NCBI RefSeq assembly: GCF_030272615.1
Contig: NC_081412.1
Location: 672,895,823 to 672,959,822 of the forward strand
DNA: 64,000 bases
Source of the DNA: Cryptomeria japonica
Taxonomy: Eukaryota > Streptophyta > Pinopsida > Cupressales > Cupressaceae
Direction of reading: 5' to 3'
Shown: positions 1-12,100 of the stretch, piece after piece
Numbering within the stretch: the first letter of the stretch is position 1
Layout of the letters: every line of letters starts with the position of its first letter
Made by a program: the position numbers and the translations under genes
Notes under the pieces: generated by a model
What the model saw: only the letters and a program-made list of their open reading frames with translations
Told to the model about the DNA's origin: nothing
Database searches by the model: none

Positions 1-478
1 AAAATCTCCCGTTCCTTCAGTGTCAGGGTTAATTTCTAGGGTATCCTTCTCCTCCTCCAAATTGCTGATGAGGGTTTTGCTTTTTCCAGCAGAGGCTTTC
101 AAAATGTTTAAGCTTTTCTCTATGATAATTTTAAGCCATTCCTCAATTTTGGTAACTTTATTGACAGTTTCCACCATTGTTTGATCCATAGCATTGGCAT
201 TTGCTTTCCTCTCAATCAGGTCTTTCTCAATTTGCTCAAGTCTGGGGTTGAAGGAGTCTCTCATATTTTTAGCTCTAGCAATAGTTTTGGTCAAATCCTC
301 CACATAATCTACTGTTGACTTCCCTTCGCCAATGCTGATAGTTTCCAGAATTTGAATTTTGTTGATAATTTCCAGAATCTGGATTCTGCTGATAGTTTCC
401 AGAAACTGGGTTCTGCTGATAGTTTCCAGAATCTAGAAACTAGTGCTGACAATATTAGAAAATATTGAAGCACTCCTA
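1..478 (-). other. Unassigned open frame with coiled-coil character, downstream of the LINE
   Basis: On the minus strand one frame is open from about position 434 to the window edge, after a TAG that lies inside a 27-base repeat. The predicted peptide is rich in Leu, Ile, Glu and Lys and reads like a coiled coil; its first part comes from four 27-base repeats with a leucine at regular spacing. A possible upstream ATG lies near 491. The frame differs from that of the LINE ORF2 just upstream. I do not recognise the protein. It could be a LINE 3' region, another element, or a host fragment. No poly(A) tail marks a LINE end here. Confidence 0.4.
334..441 (-). repeat. Four tandem copies of a 27-base unit
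   Basis: Four adjacent 27-base units start at 334, 361, 388 and 415 and share the core GATAGTTTCCAGAA with a few substitutions. Because 27 is a multiple of three, the array is frame-preserving in any frame, and on the minus strand it adds nine-residue peptide repeats to the open frame that runs to the window edge. The fourth unit carries the TAG where sister units have CAG. Confidence 0.85.
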
Positions 479-3342
479 TTAATTTGTTTCATTGTTATTT
501 TGTCTATTAATGATCTTTGGGGTGCTATTGTATCGATCCTTAAAAATGATTAATCTGGCATCTTCTTGGAGGCCCTGTTCTCCCTTTCAAGTAATCATTT
601 CATCTTGATTGATAGCCACATTGGCTACCCAATCAGTAGAACCATTAGCTTCATGGTAAATATGAGATATGAAACTTTTCTCAAAAGTGTTAATGAGGTC
701 TCTATCAGCTGTTATACAGTTATTGATAGACCATGAGGGCTTAGAGGTCCCCTTGAGGCATTTAATGATGTTGTTAGAGTCCCTTTCAATCCATAGGTAG
801 GGGAAATTCCATATTTTTGTGAGGAGAATGCCTTGGAGAGCTGCCATTACTTCTACCTTGTGGTTTGTTTGGCTTCCTATTGGAATAGCAATCATTTCCT
901 TACATATACCTTTATCATCTCTAACAATAGCTCCACATCCCGTAGGGCCCGGATTACCTTTTGCAGCACTGTCAAAATTGACTTTGAACCAACCATGAGA
1001 GGGAGTTTGCCATCTCGCTTCTAATCTTTTGTTTTGTTTGGGATCAAAACTGTCAGCATTCTTAAAACTCCAGGAACTTAAAATGTGAGATTCTAAAGGT
1101 CTGGCCAAAAAGTAGGGGGCCCCAATGATCCCAATGTTCTCCACAATAGCCCATTTTATTTTCTAGAAAACAATATCCTGAGTAAGAGAACTGTCCCTGA
1201 AAATATGATTGTTTCTTTCTTTCCATAACCCCCATAGAATGTGAGGGAGAGATAGCTGCCATAGGGTTCTCAAAAAGGAGTTAGACCAATGATAATTCTA
1301 GGAGTAAAACAAATCACTGATAGTGTTAGGAAACACCCAATCAATGCAAAAACTCTTAATAAATCTTTCCTAGATAGAAGCAAAATAGGAATAGTGGATT
1401 GCCAGATGGTCTACAGACTCTTCCTCCTCAAGACACAGAGCACATCTATTAGGGAAAGCAAAACCTCTGCCCTTGAGATTATCTAAGGTCAAGATTTTAT
1501 TTTGAAGAATAGTCCAATAGAAAAAAATGATTTTAGGGATCAGTCCCTTTATCCAAGCTTTAGACCATAAAGGATTTTCAGAAGGGGCAGTGGAGAGAAC
1601 ACCATACATAGAAGAGACAGTAATATTGCCTTTAAGTTCATATTTCCAAATGAGGGAGTCTTCGTCTTCATTCAACCAGACCGATGAAAGATGGTTTTTA
1701 AGCTTAATAAGGTTTGGGTGGATACTTTCAATGTTCTGCCATTTATTACCTATCCAATACCCTTCAACTAAAGGACCAAAAGTTCTAATATAGGAGGAGG
1801 CATAAGGGGCCCATTCTGGGATATTAGTCAAAGATTTATCAAAAACCCAGGGATCTTCCTAGAATTTAATTTTCCTACCATTGCCAACTTTCCATATAAC
1901 CCCTTTAGCAATGTTGTCTCTACACTTAGAGGCATGATTCCAGATATGGGACCCATTCATACTAATATTAGAATTGATAAAAGAGGAAAGAGAAGAGGAC
2001 AGAAGAGAATACTTACTTCTCCAGATTTTACACCATTCACTATCTGAGTGGAACATTCTCCAAACCTGTTTAGACAAAAGAGCTTCATTTAGGGTCTGGA
2101 TTCTTCTCAGGCCCAGACCACCTTTACTTTTCGGTCTGCATACCTAATCCCAAGCCACAAGAGACATTCTTTTCTTTTCCTCAACCCCTGACTAGAGAAA
2201 ATTTCTTTGAATTTTCTCAATAGCATCAGCATACTTTACTGGAATTTTGAAAAGGCTGAGGGCATAGATAGGTATGCTTTGAAGAGAAGCCTTTAGAAGT
2301 TGAAGCTTTCCAGCCTGACTTAAAAGGGCTCCTTTCCATCCATCTAGCTTTTTATGAAATTTGTCCACCAAAGAGCTCCAAAAATAATCAGGAGGTGCAA
2401 TGCCCAATGGGAGGCCAAGATAAGTGGCAGGAAGATCAGCAATCTGACATTCCAGAATTCTGCTAATTCTATGTTGTCTTCTCTCTGGAGTATTAATGAA
2501 AAAAACTTTTCTTTTGACCCAATTAATGAGCTGACCAGATGCAGAGGAAAACTTACAAAGAGTGTCCTTCAGGGTTCTAGCTTCTGAGATACTTGATTCC
2601 CCCATGACAATGGTATCGTCCACAAATTGTTGGTGAGAACATGTATGATCAGCTCAAGAAGGTTGAAGTCCCTTAAAAGATCCTTGCATCACCATGCTTT
2701 CCATATACCTACCAAAACATTTAGCCATAATAATGAAGAGGATAGGGGAAATGGGATCCCCTTGCCTCAATCCTCTTGATGCTTGGAAGAAGGGGGATGG
2801 TGATCCATTGACAAGAATAGCAAAAGAGGCTGAGGTAATAAGATGACTAAAGAGGTCAACACATTTGGAGGAGAAGCCATAAGCCACAAGAACCTTCACA
2901 AGAAAAGACCAATCAACCCCGTCATAGGCCTTAGAGAGATCAAGCTTAAGGATGAGACCCTACTTCTTGCCCCTTATGAGAGAATGAATATTCCCATGGA
3001 TAGTAATAATGGAGTCAAGAATTTGTCTTCCTGGGACAAAACCATTTTGCTGATGATTAATCAAAGAGGGAAGGATAGTCAGGATTCTGGTAGTAAGAAC
3101 CTTGGAGATAATCTTATAAAAAGAGTTACATAAGCTTATTGGTCTGAACTTGTCCATGGAGTTAGCACATTGGATTTTGGGAATAAGTGCAATGTAAGTG
3201 CCATTAATTTCTTTCAAAAGTCTTCTAGCCCCAAAAAATTCCTTGACCCCATTGGAAACATCTTGACCTACAATGTCCCAGAAATCTTGGAAGAAGAACA
3301 TGGGGAAGCCATCTAGATCGGGAGCTTTATTACCATCAAAAG
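479..3342 (-). mobile_element. Plant LINE (non-LTR retrotransposon), 5'-truncated
   Basis: The minus strand encodes, in order, the reverse transcriptase, the zinc-binding region and the RNase H of a plant L1-like LINE. The element starts abruptly inside the RT domain at about 3342, where the sequence turns into copia reverse transcriptase (shared text up to the ALYG motif). Endonuclease and ORF1 are missing, as expected for a 5'-truncated insertion. The other end cannot be fixed: no poly(A) tail and no target duplication are visible inside the window. It is inserted in the copia element that resumes at 3343. Confidence 0.85.
479..3342 (-). pseudogene. LINE ORF2 remnant: reverse transcriptase, RVT zinc-binding region, RNase H
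   Basis: A single frame can be followed from about 3342 down to a TAA at 479-481. Visible motifs are ALIPK and FRPISLCN (about 3190-3120), GFVPGRQ (about 3020), LKLDLSKAYD (about 2930), RGLRQGDPISP (about 2770), the catalytic FVDD (about 2620), YLGLPLG, KGGLGLR, a CxxC...H region (about 1440) and an RNase H start with DGAA-like NFDSAAKGNPG (about 960). The frame is broken by nine stops: TAG at 2960, 2192, 2144, 1859, 1370, 1298 and 1163, TGA at 2654 and 587. No frameshift is needed, so decay has been almost purely by point mutation. It cannot make a working enzyme. Confidence 0.88.
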
Positions 3343-6300
3343 AACCATATAATGCTTTGTTCAACTTACATACCTGATCTTTATTCTTGTCTTCAATAAA
3401 TCCTTAAGGTTGTTCAATATAAACTTCCTCTTCTAATATATCATTTAAAAATGCAGATTTAACATCCATTTGATATACCTTGAAATTTTTGTAAGCAACA
3501 TATGCCAACAATGTTCTCTCTCCTTCAAGTCTTCCCACAGGTGCAAAAGTCTCACCATAATCAATTCCTTCTTCTTGATCATAACCTTTGCAAACTAGTC
3601 TTGCTTTATTCTGAATGACCTCTCCTTTTTCATTTAGCTTGTTTCTGAAAATCCACTTTGTACCGATTACATTTTTCTCTTTTGGTCTTGGGACCAGTGT
3701 TCATGTTTCATTCTTCTTGATTTGTTCAATTTCTTCTGTCATAGCATTTATCCAATCTTCATTACTAAATGTCTCTTTTACTATTCTTGGTTCAAATTTA
3801 GATATCAGACATGTGTTTTGTCTTAGTTTGTTTCTTGTCATTACTGGATCATCCTTATCTCCTATAATTTGACTTGAAGCATGATTTCTTTTGACATATT
3901 TGCCTAATATAGGCTTGGTAGGCTCTGTATGATCTTCTTCATCACTTGGTAGCTGAGTATTCTCTTCATTTTCTTCATCAACTTTCTCAGTAGAATTTCT
4001 CGGTTGAACATAAACAAACTCTTCATAATCTTCTGGTTATTTGGAATCTCCTTCATCATTTCTTTCTACAAATTCATCAATTTTCACATTTGCACTTTCC
4101 ACTATTTTGTTAGATGATTTGATCAAACATTTAAATGCTTTACTTCTAGAAGAATAACTAAGAAATGTTCCTTCTTCAATTTTCTAATCAAACTTTCCAT
4201 TTCTGTCATCTTTGTGAACATAACATCTACTCCCAAATATTTGAAAATAGCTTACATTGGGCTTCTTATCATACAATATTTCATATGGTGTCTTCAAAGT
4301 TCTTTTCTTCAGTTGTACTCGGTTCAGGGTGTAAACTATGTGCTGATTGCTTCTCTCAAAAATGTTTGAGGTACCCTCTATTCTATCATCAGGGTTTTGG
4401 CGCAATCTACAATTGATATGTTTCTTCTTTCAGCTATTCCATTTTGCTGAGGTGTTCTCGATGCAGACACTTGTCTCTTTATATCATGAACATTGCAAAA
4501 TAGGTTAAATTCATCAGAGATGAATTCTCCTCTTGTATTAGATCTTAGACATTTCAACTGTCTTCCTGTTTCTTTTTCAACTCTAGCCTTATGCCATTTG
4601 AACATTTGAAAGTCTTTTGATTTCTCTTTTAAAAACATAACTGACATCATTCTTGAGTAATCATCCACAAATAATATGAACTATCTATCTCCATAATAAC
4701 TTTGAACTTTCATAGGACCACAAAGATCAGTGTGTACAAGATCTAAAATTTCTTTAGAAGTGTAGGACTTACTTGTAAAGCTTGACCTTGTCATCTTACC
4801 CATCTGGAATCCTCGACATATTGCATTCTCAGGTTTTTCCAAGCTCAGTAGACCTCTTAATTGGTGCTTCTTGCTTATTTTGATCAGGTTATCAAAATTT
4901 ACATTACAAAACCTTTTATTCCATAACTAGGTATCTTCTATTTAGCATACAGACAATTGTTCCTAGTTGAGTCAAGATGAAATGTATTAACTTTTTTTTG
5001 TGTCTTGGTAGCAGCCATCTTTTCATGTTTGTCATGAACTTTGACACATCCCTTATGAAATTCTATTCGGTATCCTATATTGTTTAGCTCTACTACACCT
5101 AACAAATTGTATTTCAGACCTTCAACTCAGTATACATCATCACATTTAGCATTATCAAGAAGTGTTATGGATCCTTTACCTTTTACTGGACATGGAGCAT
5201 CATTACCAAATCTTACATAACCTGTATCATAATCTTCTAATCTCACAGAATTGTGTTTATCACCTGTCATGTGATGTGAGCATCCACTATCTATGATCCA
5301 AGAATCATTTTTATTTATATGAGATATTAGGGCTTTTTCCACATACCTTTCTTCATTTGATCCATCTTTGATAGCCACACAAACAACTTCCTCTATCTCA
5401 GTCTCATCAGATTTATGATCATTAGATTCCTCATCAGCTATTAGGCATGTCTTTTTATCTATCCTTCTAAATTCTCAGTGTCCTCTATATTGGTTGTCTT
5501 TCTGTCTTTCATCTCGGTAGTCTCACTTTTCACTAGATTCCTTGTCAGGATAGTTAGAGGCCATATGTCCTATTCTATCATAGTTAAAATATTTTAAAGG
5601 TAACTTTCCTTTGTACTTACCTTTGCCTCTCAGTAACTTTTTGGCTAATAATGCTTCAAACTCTTCTTGCTTTTTGATTTCCTCATATAGTTTGTGTACC
5701 TCTTCCATGTTTTTGCAAAATATTTCACTTGCTCCACTATGATTTCCTTCAGTATACTTATACATTCTATCATTGTAATCATCAGATTCACCAATATGTA
5801 AAGAACTGAATGCAAATTCAACTTTATTAACTGAAGACCCATTGTTATCAAAATCACTTAACTCAAATGCATGTAGCTTATCGAGAGTAGCATCCAAAGA
5901 AAGTGACATATTTGGTACAAACCCTAGTTCATTGATTGCAGAGACTCGAATGGCATAAGCAGGTAGAAGTGTTCTAAGCAACTTACTTGTTACATCCTTT
6001 TCTTCTATAGTTCCTCCTGGTCCTTTGATTTGATTGACTGTCTCCTTTAACCTTGTACTATATTGGGTTCTATTCTCACCTTCATTAATTCTCATGGATT
6101 CAAGTTGACCTCTTAAACTATCTACTTTTTCTCTCTAAACATATTCATCACCAACATACATAGATATGAGATTGGTCCACATCACTTTGGCATCATTGCA
6201 TCCTTCTAGGTCATTAAACTTTGAGTCGGTTAATGTTGATGTTATTTAAATCATTGCTTGAATATGTTCTTTCTTTGCCTTTATCTTTTCCATTGTAATT

Positions 6301-6440
6301 GGGTAGGTGCTAGGTGCAATGTAATCATTCTCTAGATAATATGTTGCATATTCTCCAATTCTTGACAAGTGCAGCTTCATCCTTTTCTACCATGTGGAGA
6401 AACTTGACTTGTTCAGCTTTGGTGCATCCCTTTTATACAT
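3343..6440 (-). pseudogene. Copia gag-pol remnant (gag, protease, integrase, start of RT)
   Basis: The polyprotein starts at the ATG at 6440. The gag segment runs to about 5520 and ends with a zinc knuckle of form YxxY....H....Y, in which only the histidine of the CCHC pattern is kept. The protease motif DSGCSHHM lies near 5275, the pre-integrase region near 4800, and the integrase core near 4670-4400, where the second catalytic Asp of the usual RSD motif reads Asn (about 4535). The RT part near 3860-3343 shows [16 protein letters not shown] and [11 protein letters not shown] before the LINE cuts in at ALYG. Several stops and frame changes are present, so the copy is dead. Much of it can be aligned by eye with 36690-40100 on the plus strand. 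Confidence 0.85.
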
Positions 6441-6490
6441 CTTTGGATCTTTGCCTCAAGTACCTTTAAAGTTTTCTTCCAAAGTCCAAA

Positions 6491-6502
6491 GCTCTGATAC
6501 CA
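6491..6502 (-). other. Primer-binding site of LC (initiator Met tRNA type)
   Basis: The minus strand reads TGGTATCAGAGC, complementary to the 3' end of plant initiator methionine tRNA. It lies two bases after the end of the 5' LTR, the standard place in copia elements. Confidence 0.85.
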
Positions 6503-6504
6503 AT

Positions 6505-7970
6505 TGTTGATTAGGATGAGAGGGGGGGGTGAATCATAAAAACTCACTAAGTAATATATTTATGAGATTCAACCTCAATAGCCTTTACTGCTATACAACT
6601 ATGGCTATAAATCATTCAAACAGATAAACATGAAACATCAAAACACATTTAACACCAGATTTAATGTGGAAACCCAAATAGGGAAAAACCACTGTGGGAT
6701 TTCGAACCCACTAAGAAATATACCCTTTTAGAGTATGCTCAGTTAAAAGGTAATCCAATTATAGATTACAAACACATTGCTAGATGTGACCCGATTAAGG
6801 GATTTCCCTCAAACTTGTTAGAGTCTTGCACTTCTTTAGAAGTGACCTTGTCAAAGGATTTCAAACACTCATTTAGAATGTTACCTTGCTAGAGGGTTTA
6901 CAAATAAGACTGTTAAGTCCACTCTGTTAAGAGATTTCCTGTCACTTAAAAGATAGACAATAGTAATAAAAATATATCTGCAACTTCACATTTGAAATGC
7001 TAAAGTAGATTCTATTTGCTCAAAATAATCTTGCCATACGACTTATCTTGTCCCTTGTTGGGCTTGCTAGGCTTCTCAATCTGTTCTTCAATTAGATCTT
7101 CAAGCTTCTGTGCTCGGTAAACATTACTATAGCATCATTGTGTATACATTTGCCTGCATCCATTGTTCATCAACAATTCCTTATTTATAAATAGTTCCCA
7201 ACCACTTAATCTGCTTGAACACATTTCCCATGATCAATCTTAGCCATCAGATCTTCAAACTTGACTAGGTTCATTGTATCCTTCAATCTGAAAATGTTTT
7301 ACCTTGCCTTGGAACTTGCATTCCTTCCTTGGAACTTGTACAAGGTTATTGCAGTTCAATCTGTGTTGTAGATCTTCCTCTTGATTTTCCATGTCGATGA
7401 TCCTCAACAAACTTCATGCGCGACATGCCAATCATTTATTCTTCTCCAGCTCATCAGCATCCTTCATTAAATAATGCTTTTATCCATCCAATGCAATCTA
7501 TTATAACTCGATTGTTACTCAGTAAATACTGAACCTTACTTGGTTTACATTCTGCTTTCTTTAACTAATAGCAATAACCTTAGGGTTTACCGACTAGGTT
7601 CTTAGCTTGGTTACAATGTATAATATTTAATCTTATAATCAACAACATATGTAGGATATCAAAACAATCAAAACAACATGATTTCATCATTGTCTAACTT
7701 GGTAATAGTTTCCCATTGAATAACTTATTATTCCTCTTTTTTATCACATTCTTTCTGTGTCACTTACCGACCTCTTAATACTCATCAAAATATTCTTCTC
7801 AAGATATGGCAACATCATACTAAATTAGAAAATCAATTGCTTGACATCAATGACAAAATAATATTATTAAGATAGAAATCATCCTTCTTCAGTTATATCA
7901 ATGATCTCCAACAACCTTCTTAATATCCTCTTGGAATGCTAACAATCTCCTTTCCATTATAATGCCAACA
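6505..7970 (-). repeat. 5' LTR of LC
   Basis: On the minus strand the LTR starts TGTTGGCATTATAATGG and ends ...CTAATCAACA next to the primer-binding site. It resembles the LTRs of the plus-strand element at 35121-36625 and 41360-42832 along its length, including the C-rich run CACCCCCCCCTCTCATC near its end. Like the 5' LTR at 35121 it starts with an extra segment of about 26 bases before a second TTAGCATT/TTGGCATT start. Confidence 0.85.
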
Positions 7971-7972
7971 TA

Positions 7973-8750
7973 AAGAATACCACTAGACTTGGTTTTTCTG
8001 GTTATGAGGAAGGTGAGACCTCTAGAACGAAAGATGGAGCATCAAAGAAGCAACCGATACCAAAGGATAAAGGTAAGCAAAAGTTTAAACCTATTTGCTT
8101 TAATTGTCTCAAGGAAGGACATACTGCTAATGTGTGTAGAAATAAGGCCTACAATAATTTTCCTTATTTTGCAAACAATAAGCCTAAATCCAATAGATTC
8201 AATGGTAGTTGTTATGCATGCAACAAGTTTGGGCATAAAGAATTTGAATGTAGGTCTATTATGCACAACACTGGGAGATATCCTTAAAGGACTCAAGGAG
8301 TTTTTCCTAAGTCCTCTGTGAAATGGAATCCTATTCAGTATAATTCCTATAACCATCAGTTAGGTGGTGGTGGCTATCAAGCGGCAACCAGTTGGAGAGC
8401 AACCTATTTGATTTTCCATGGTAGCGGTCACACTGCTGCAACATGGAGGAGGAAGAATGGTAGAATGAACAATGAACCATGGAGAACACTTGGAATGGTA
8501 TGCTATCATTGCAACAAACTAGGACACCCTACCAGAACCCGCAGAATGAGAAAGAACCTATCATATGACATTCTGGTCACTCCAGAAGGGAAGATTGATG
8601 TTGAAACCATTCAAGCAGGAATGAAAAAAACATGGAAAAAGAAACCTGAAGAGGTGTCATAAGATGAACTAGTTTCTGCACCTAGTGTGGAAGTCATTGA
8701 ACTGGTAAACTGAGCTTTAGAAAAGCTTAGGGGAACAAATCAATGAAATA
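7973..8750 (+). pseudogene. gag nucleocapsid remnant with three zinc knuckles
   Basis: The frame with codons at 7973, 7976 and so on is open apart from stops. It shows two complete CCHC knuckles, CFNCLKEGHTANVC (about 8096) and CYACNKFGHKEFEC (about 8213), and a third, CYHCNKLGHPTRTR (about 8501), whose last Cys is Arg. Between them lie Asn- and Lys-rich linkers. Stops are TAA at about 8285 and 8660, then TGA twice before 8750. There is no start codon because the LC insertion removed the upstream gag. Gag of this kind packages element RNA in the cytoplasm. The shadow frame starting at 7989 is not the real one. Confidence 0.75.
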
Positions 8751-9155
8751 ATTTGAACCCCCAGTTTACACTAATAAAAGACCTTAACTGGTATATGTGT
8801 TACCTATCAATTGGTAGAAGACCAGAAATGGTAAAAGGCAAATTAGGGTTTGTGCCTTAGCGGTGGAGAATTTATTATGGTAGGTGAAGAATTCATTTAA
8901 AAGGGATTTTCAAGTCATTTTCACTTATTAGTTTTCTATGAAGAATTTTTTTCAAGAGCAGAGTGACAAAGGCGATTCGATTAAGAGAGATTTCAAATCT
9001 TTGTAGCAGAATCTGGAGATAGTGTCAATAAATCAAGTGAAGAACAAAAAACAATAATCCAGCAACTGAAGTGGTGTGAAGTGAAGCTAAATTTGCAAAC
9101 CCTAAATTTTGAAATTCTGAAGGTATTTATCAAAATTATTGTTTATTAGTTAATC
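8751..9155 (+). other. Non-coding stretch between E1 gag and extra ORF
   Basis: I see no coding frame here. The last 100 bases before the ATG at 9156 are A-rich and include an AAACCCTAAATTTTG stretch typical of plant 5' untranslated leaders, so a separate or spliced transcript for the downstream frame is possible. Confidence 0.4.
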
Positions 9156-12100
9156 ATGGCTTCTGCATCGTACTCCAATTCTAGTGCACCTGTTGATTTA
9201 GCATATTTTATCCAACAGAAGATGAAATACAATGCCCTATCCTAGATACCTGCTGAAGTCATAGTGGAAGATGATATTTTAGGGTACATTGATTGTAAAT
9301 TGGAAGACCTAGGATCTCTAATGATCCATTCCCAGTTAGGTCTATTCTGTGGGGATGACACAAAGATCAAACCAGAATACAACATCCTGGAGAGGAAGAA
9401 ACTTCACAATGTGGTGTACTTTGTTGAAGAATTTATGGAAGATCACATCCACAACATCCCAAGTAGAGTGCATGGTGGCAAGATGTATCTCAAAAGGAAA
9501 CATGACATTATTCCTAAAGACATTCATGCCATTACTGATTTCTGCAACACTGGTGAGGTGCTAGCCCTAAGAAAAGTCATCAAGACTAAAATGACTAAGC
9601 TCACTAGTTCTGTGAGCGACCAACAGGGAATGACCATCAACACCATCAAGGATGATTTGGTCAAGTATGCTTGCATGGTGATCGGATACCAAACGTTCTA
9701 TGCTAGTAGAATAAACTCTGTCTCTGCTGCTGTGGTGAATGCCACCTACAGAATGATCATGGAAGATGCATAATTTGATCTATGCATCTATATGCAGAAG
9801 CAACTTATAATAAACTTGAAGTCTATCAAATAGGATAGTGCCCTAAGATTCAAATTTGGACAACTCTTGGTAGGTCTATTTTTCTACTTTCAAGGCTATT
9901 TTTTGGGAGTCGGTGATATTCAATGGTCTGCTGACCAACCGGTTATCAAACAAATCAGGGAAAGTCTCCAAGTGGTAGGAATTAGATATCCTAAAGTCTT
10001 GAATAAATATTTTGATGAATTCAAGTGGAAGATGAGCCAGCGGATGATGATATCTGGCAAAATTGTTAAGAAGTATGAAGACGACATCTTCTTTACCATC
10101 AAAGTAGATGAGTGTATAATAGAGGCGGTGGAGCCCAGAAAAGAAAAAGTTGAACCCATGGGATATGAGGTGATGTATGACATGCTAGATGGGTATGCCT
10201 CTACCCTACTTGCCTCACCTCTTGATCCAAAGAAGAAGAGAACCGACACCTACTTGGAAAGGATAAAACTGGTTGAAGTACCTTCAGTGAAGAAGGGAAA
10301 GGTAGTGCCATTGGTATCGGCACTAGTTACCTCTGCAAGTCCTAAAGTGACCAAGCGGTCACTTGCCAAGAAGAAACCTGAAGTTGCTCCCACTAAAGTT
10401 TTTGAAAGGAAGCAGAAGACCAAGAGAAACTCACCAGATTCTGAGGATACAGAACCTGAAGTGCAGCCTAAGAAGACTAGGCAAACTAGGAAGGTGGCAA
10501 AGACAACCAACAATGAATCAACATCATCAGCACTGGTAAATATAGTCATTTCCTCTTACAAACCATTGACACATTGTCAAAGGACTATCAAGAACATTAG
10601 GAGAAAAGTGCTAAGTGATTTAATAGATCACTTTGATGATTTTAATGATAATGAAAAAGAGGAAGTTGAACAAGAAGTCATTCAATATTTATGTATTAAT
10701 GACTGGTCACCATAAAAAATTAGATCAGTGACATCAGATTCTTTATACAATTCTTTAGATAACAAATGGCACATTGCCATTGAAAAAGAACAGGAAATGA
10801 GAGGAAATCTTTGAACAATATTTTCCTAATGTGTCAAATTTTGAGCTCTATGAAATCATGGATAAGTATAAAGGCCTCTTCTTCATGAGAAGAAGAAGAC
10901 TCTTGTTATTGTAAGGCAAAGTCTCTGAAGTGGTGAAAGATACACACTACCATGCCAAAGCCACTCCGAGATTGCATCAAGTGTCTGAAGCCAACAAGAA
11001 GGCTGAACAGGAACTAGAAACTAGAAAATCAGATGAGGTACATGATAGTGAAGGAGAACTAGTTACTGAATAGGTGGACACTATTGATGTTGATGCTTTG
11101 GGTGGTGAAGATGTCACTCCAGACTCAACAAAGGAAAACCCTGATAAAGAAAAGGCAGCAAGGAAAAGCAGGATAAAGAAAAAGAAGAAAAGCAAAAGCT
11201 AGACAAGGAAAAGGCTGACAAAGAGAAAGTGGAAAAAGAAGAAAAGAGAAAAGAAGATGAGAAAAGGAAAGAGGAAGAGAAGAGGAAACAAGAAGAAGAG
11301 AAGAGAAAAGAAGAGGAAAAGAGGAAAGAAGAAGAAAATAAGAAAGAGGAGGAGAAGAAGAAAGAGGTAGAGGAAAGGAAAGAAGAAGAGAAGAGGAAAG
11401 AAGAAGAGAAGCAGAAAGAAGAGGAGGAGAGAAAACAAAATGAGGAGAAGTAGAAGGAAGAAGAAAGGAAGAAGGAAGAAGAGAAGAAAAAGAAGGCAAA
11501 AGAGGAAAAGCAAAGAGTCGAAGAGAAGAAGGAAGTGGGAAAGAGCACACAAGTGGATATCCCAAAGGTAACTGATGGTCAAGCCAAACTGATTGACATC
11601 ACTAGTCCTATTGATCTCCAATCTACAAATGAATAGGAGCTACTCCAAAGCATTAAGCTTGCACAAGAGCAACTAGAAACATTAAGGATGAAAAAGGAAC
11701 AAGATGTCATTCAAAATGTGATTGACACTCTTACTAGTCTAATTTCTAGTACCAACCTCCCTGGTACTGATTCCTCTCTAGGCAAATTGAAACTTCTATG
11801 TATAGTTGTGGAGGACTAGGTACAATGTCGAGAAGAGGTTGTTGAAGCTAATGTATAGAAGAAGCATCAAAAGGCACTAAACACTACCTTGGTGAAGAAA
11901 CTGAACAAGCTCCGATCTGAAATTTTGAAATAGCAAAAGAACATAATAGATACTATGGATGAGGGAAAGCTAATGTTAAGAAAAATCAGCCAACCCCATC
12001 TATTTTGTGATGATGTGCTTGCACAAAAGGATAAACTGCAATCTGATTTGCAGGCATACATAAGCACCTTTAAGACACCTATGTTTCTTTTACTACATAT

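Larger units (their letters stand above)
3343..7970 (-). mobile_element. Ty1/copia retrotransposon LC, 5' part, interrupted by the LINE
   Basis: Reading on the minus strand, a 5' LTR (7970-6505), a primer-binding site (6502-6491) and gag-pol (6440-3343) follow one another in normal order. The rest of pol and the 3' LTR lie beyond the LINE insertion, outside the window. The element belongs to the same family as the complete copy at 35121-42832: gag, protease, integrase and LTR are all recognisably similar. Its upstream end, ...AATGCCAACA followed by TAAAG at 7971, lies directly against the gag frame of another element, so it inserted there. Confidence 0.88.

Noticed and set aside
7989..8356. 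Plus and minus frames starting at 7989 and 8356
   Set aside because: The zinc-knuckle frame is the other plus-strand frame (codons at 7973, 7976 and so on); these are shadows.
11114..11621. Three long minus-strand frames rich in Ser, Phe and Leu
   Set aside because: They are antisense shadows of the purine-only tract that encodes the E/K-rich helix on the plus strand.
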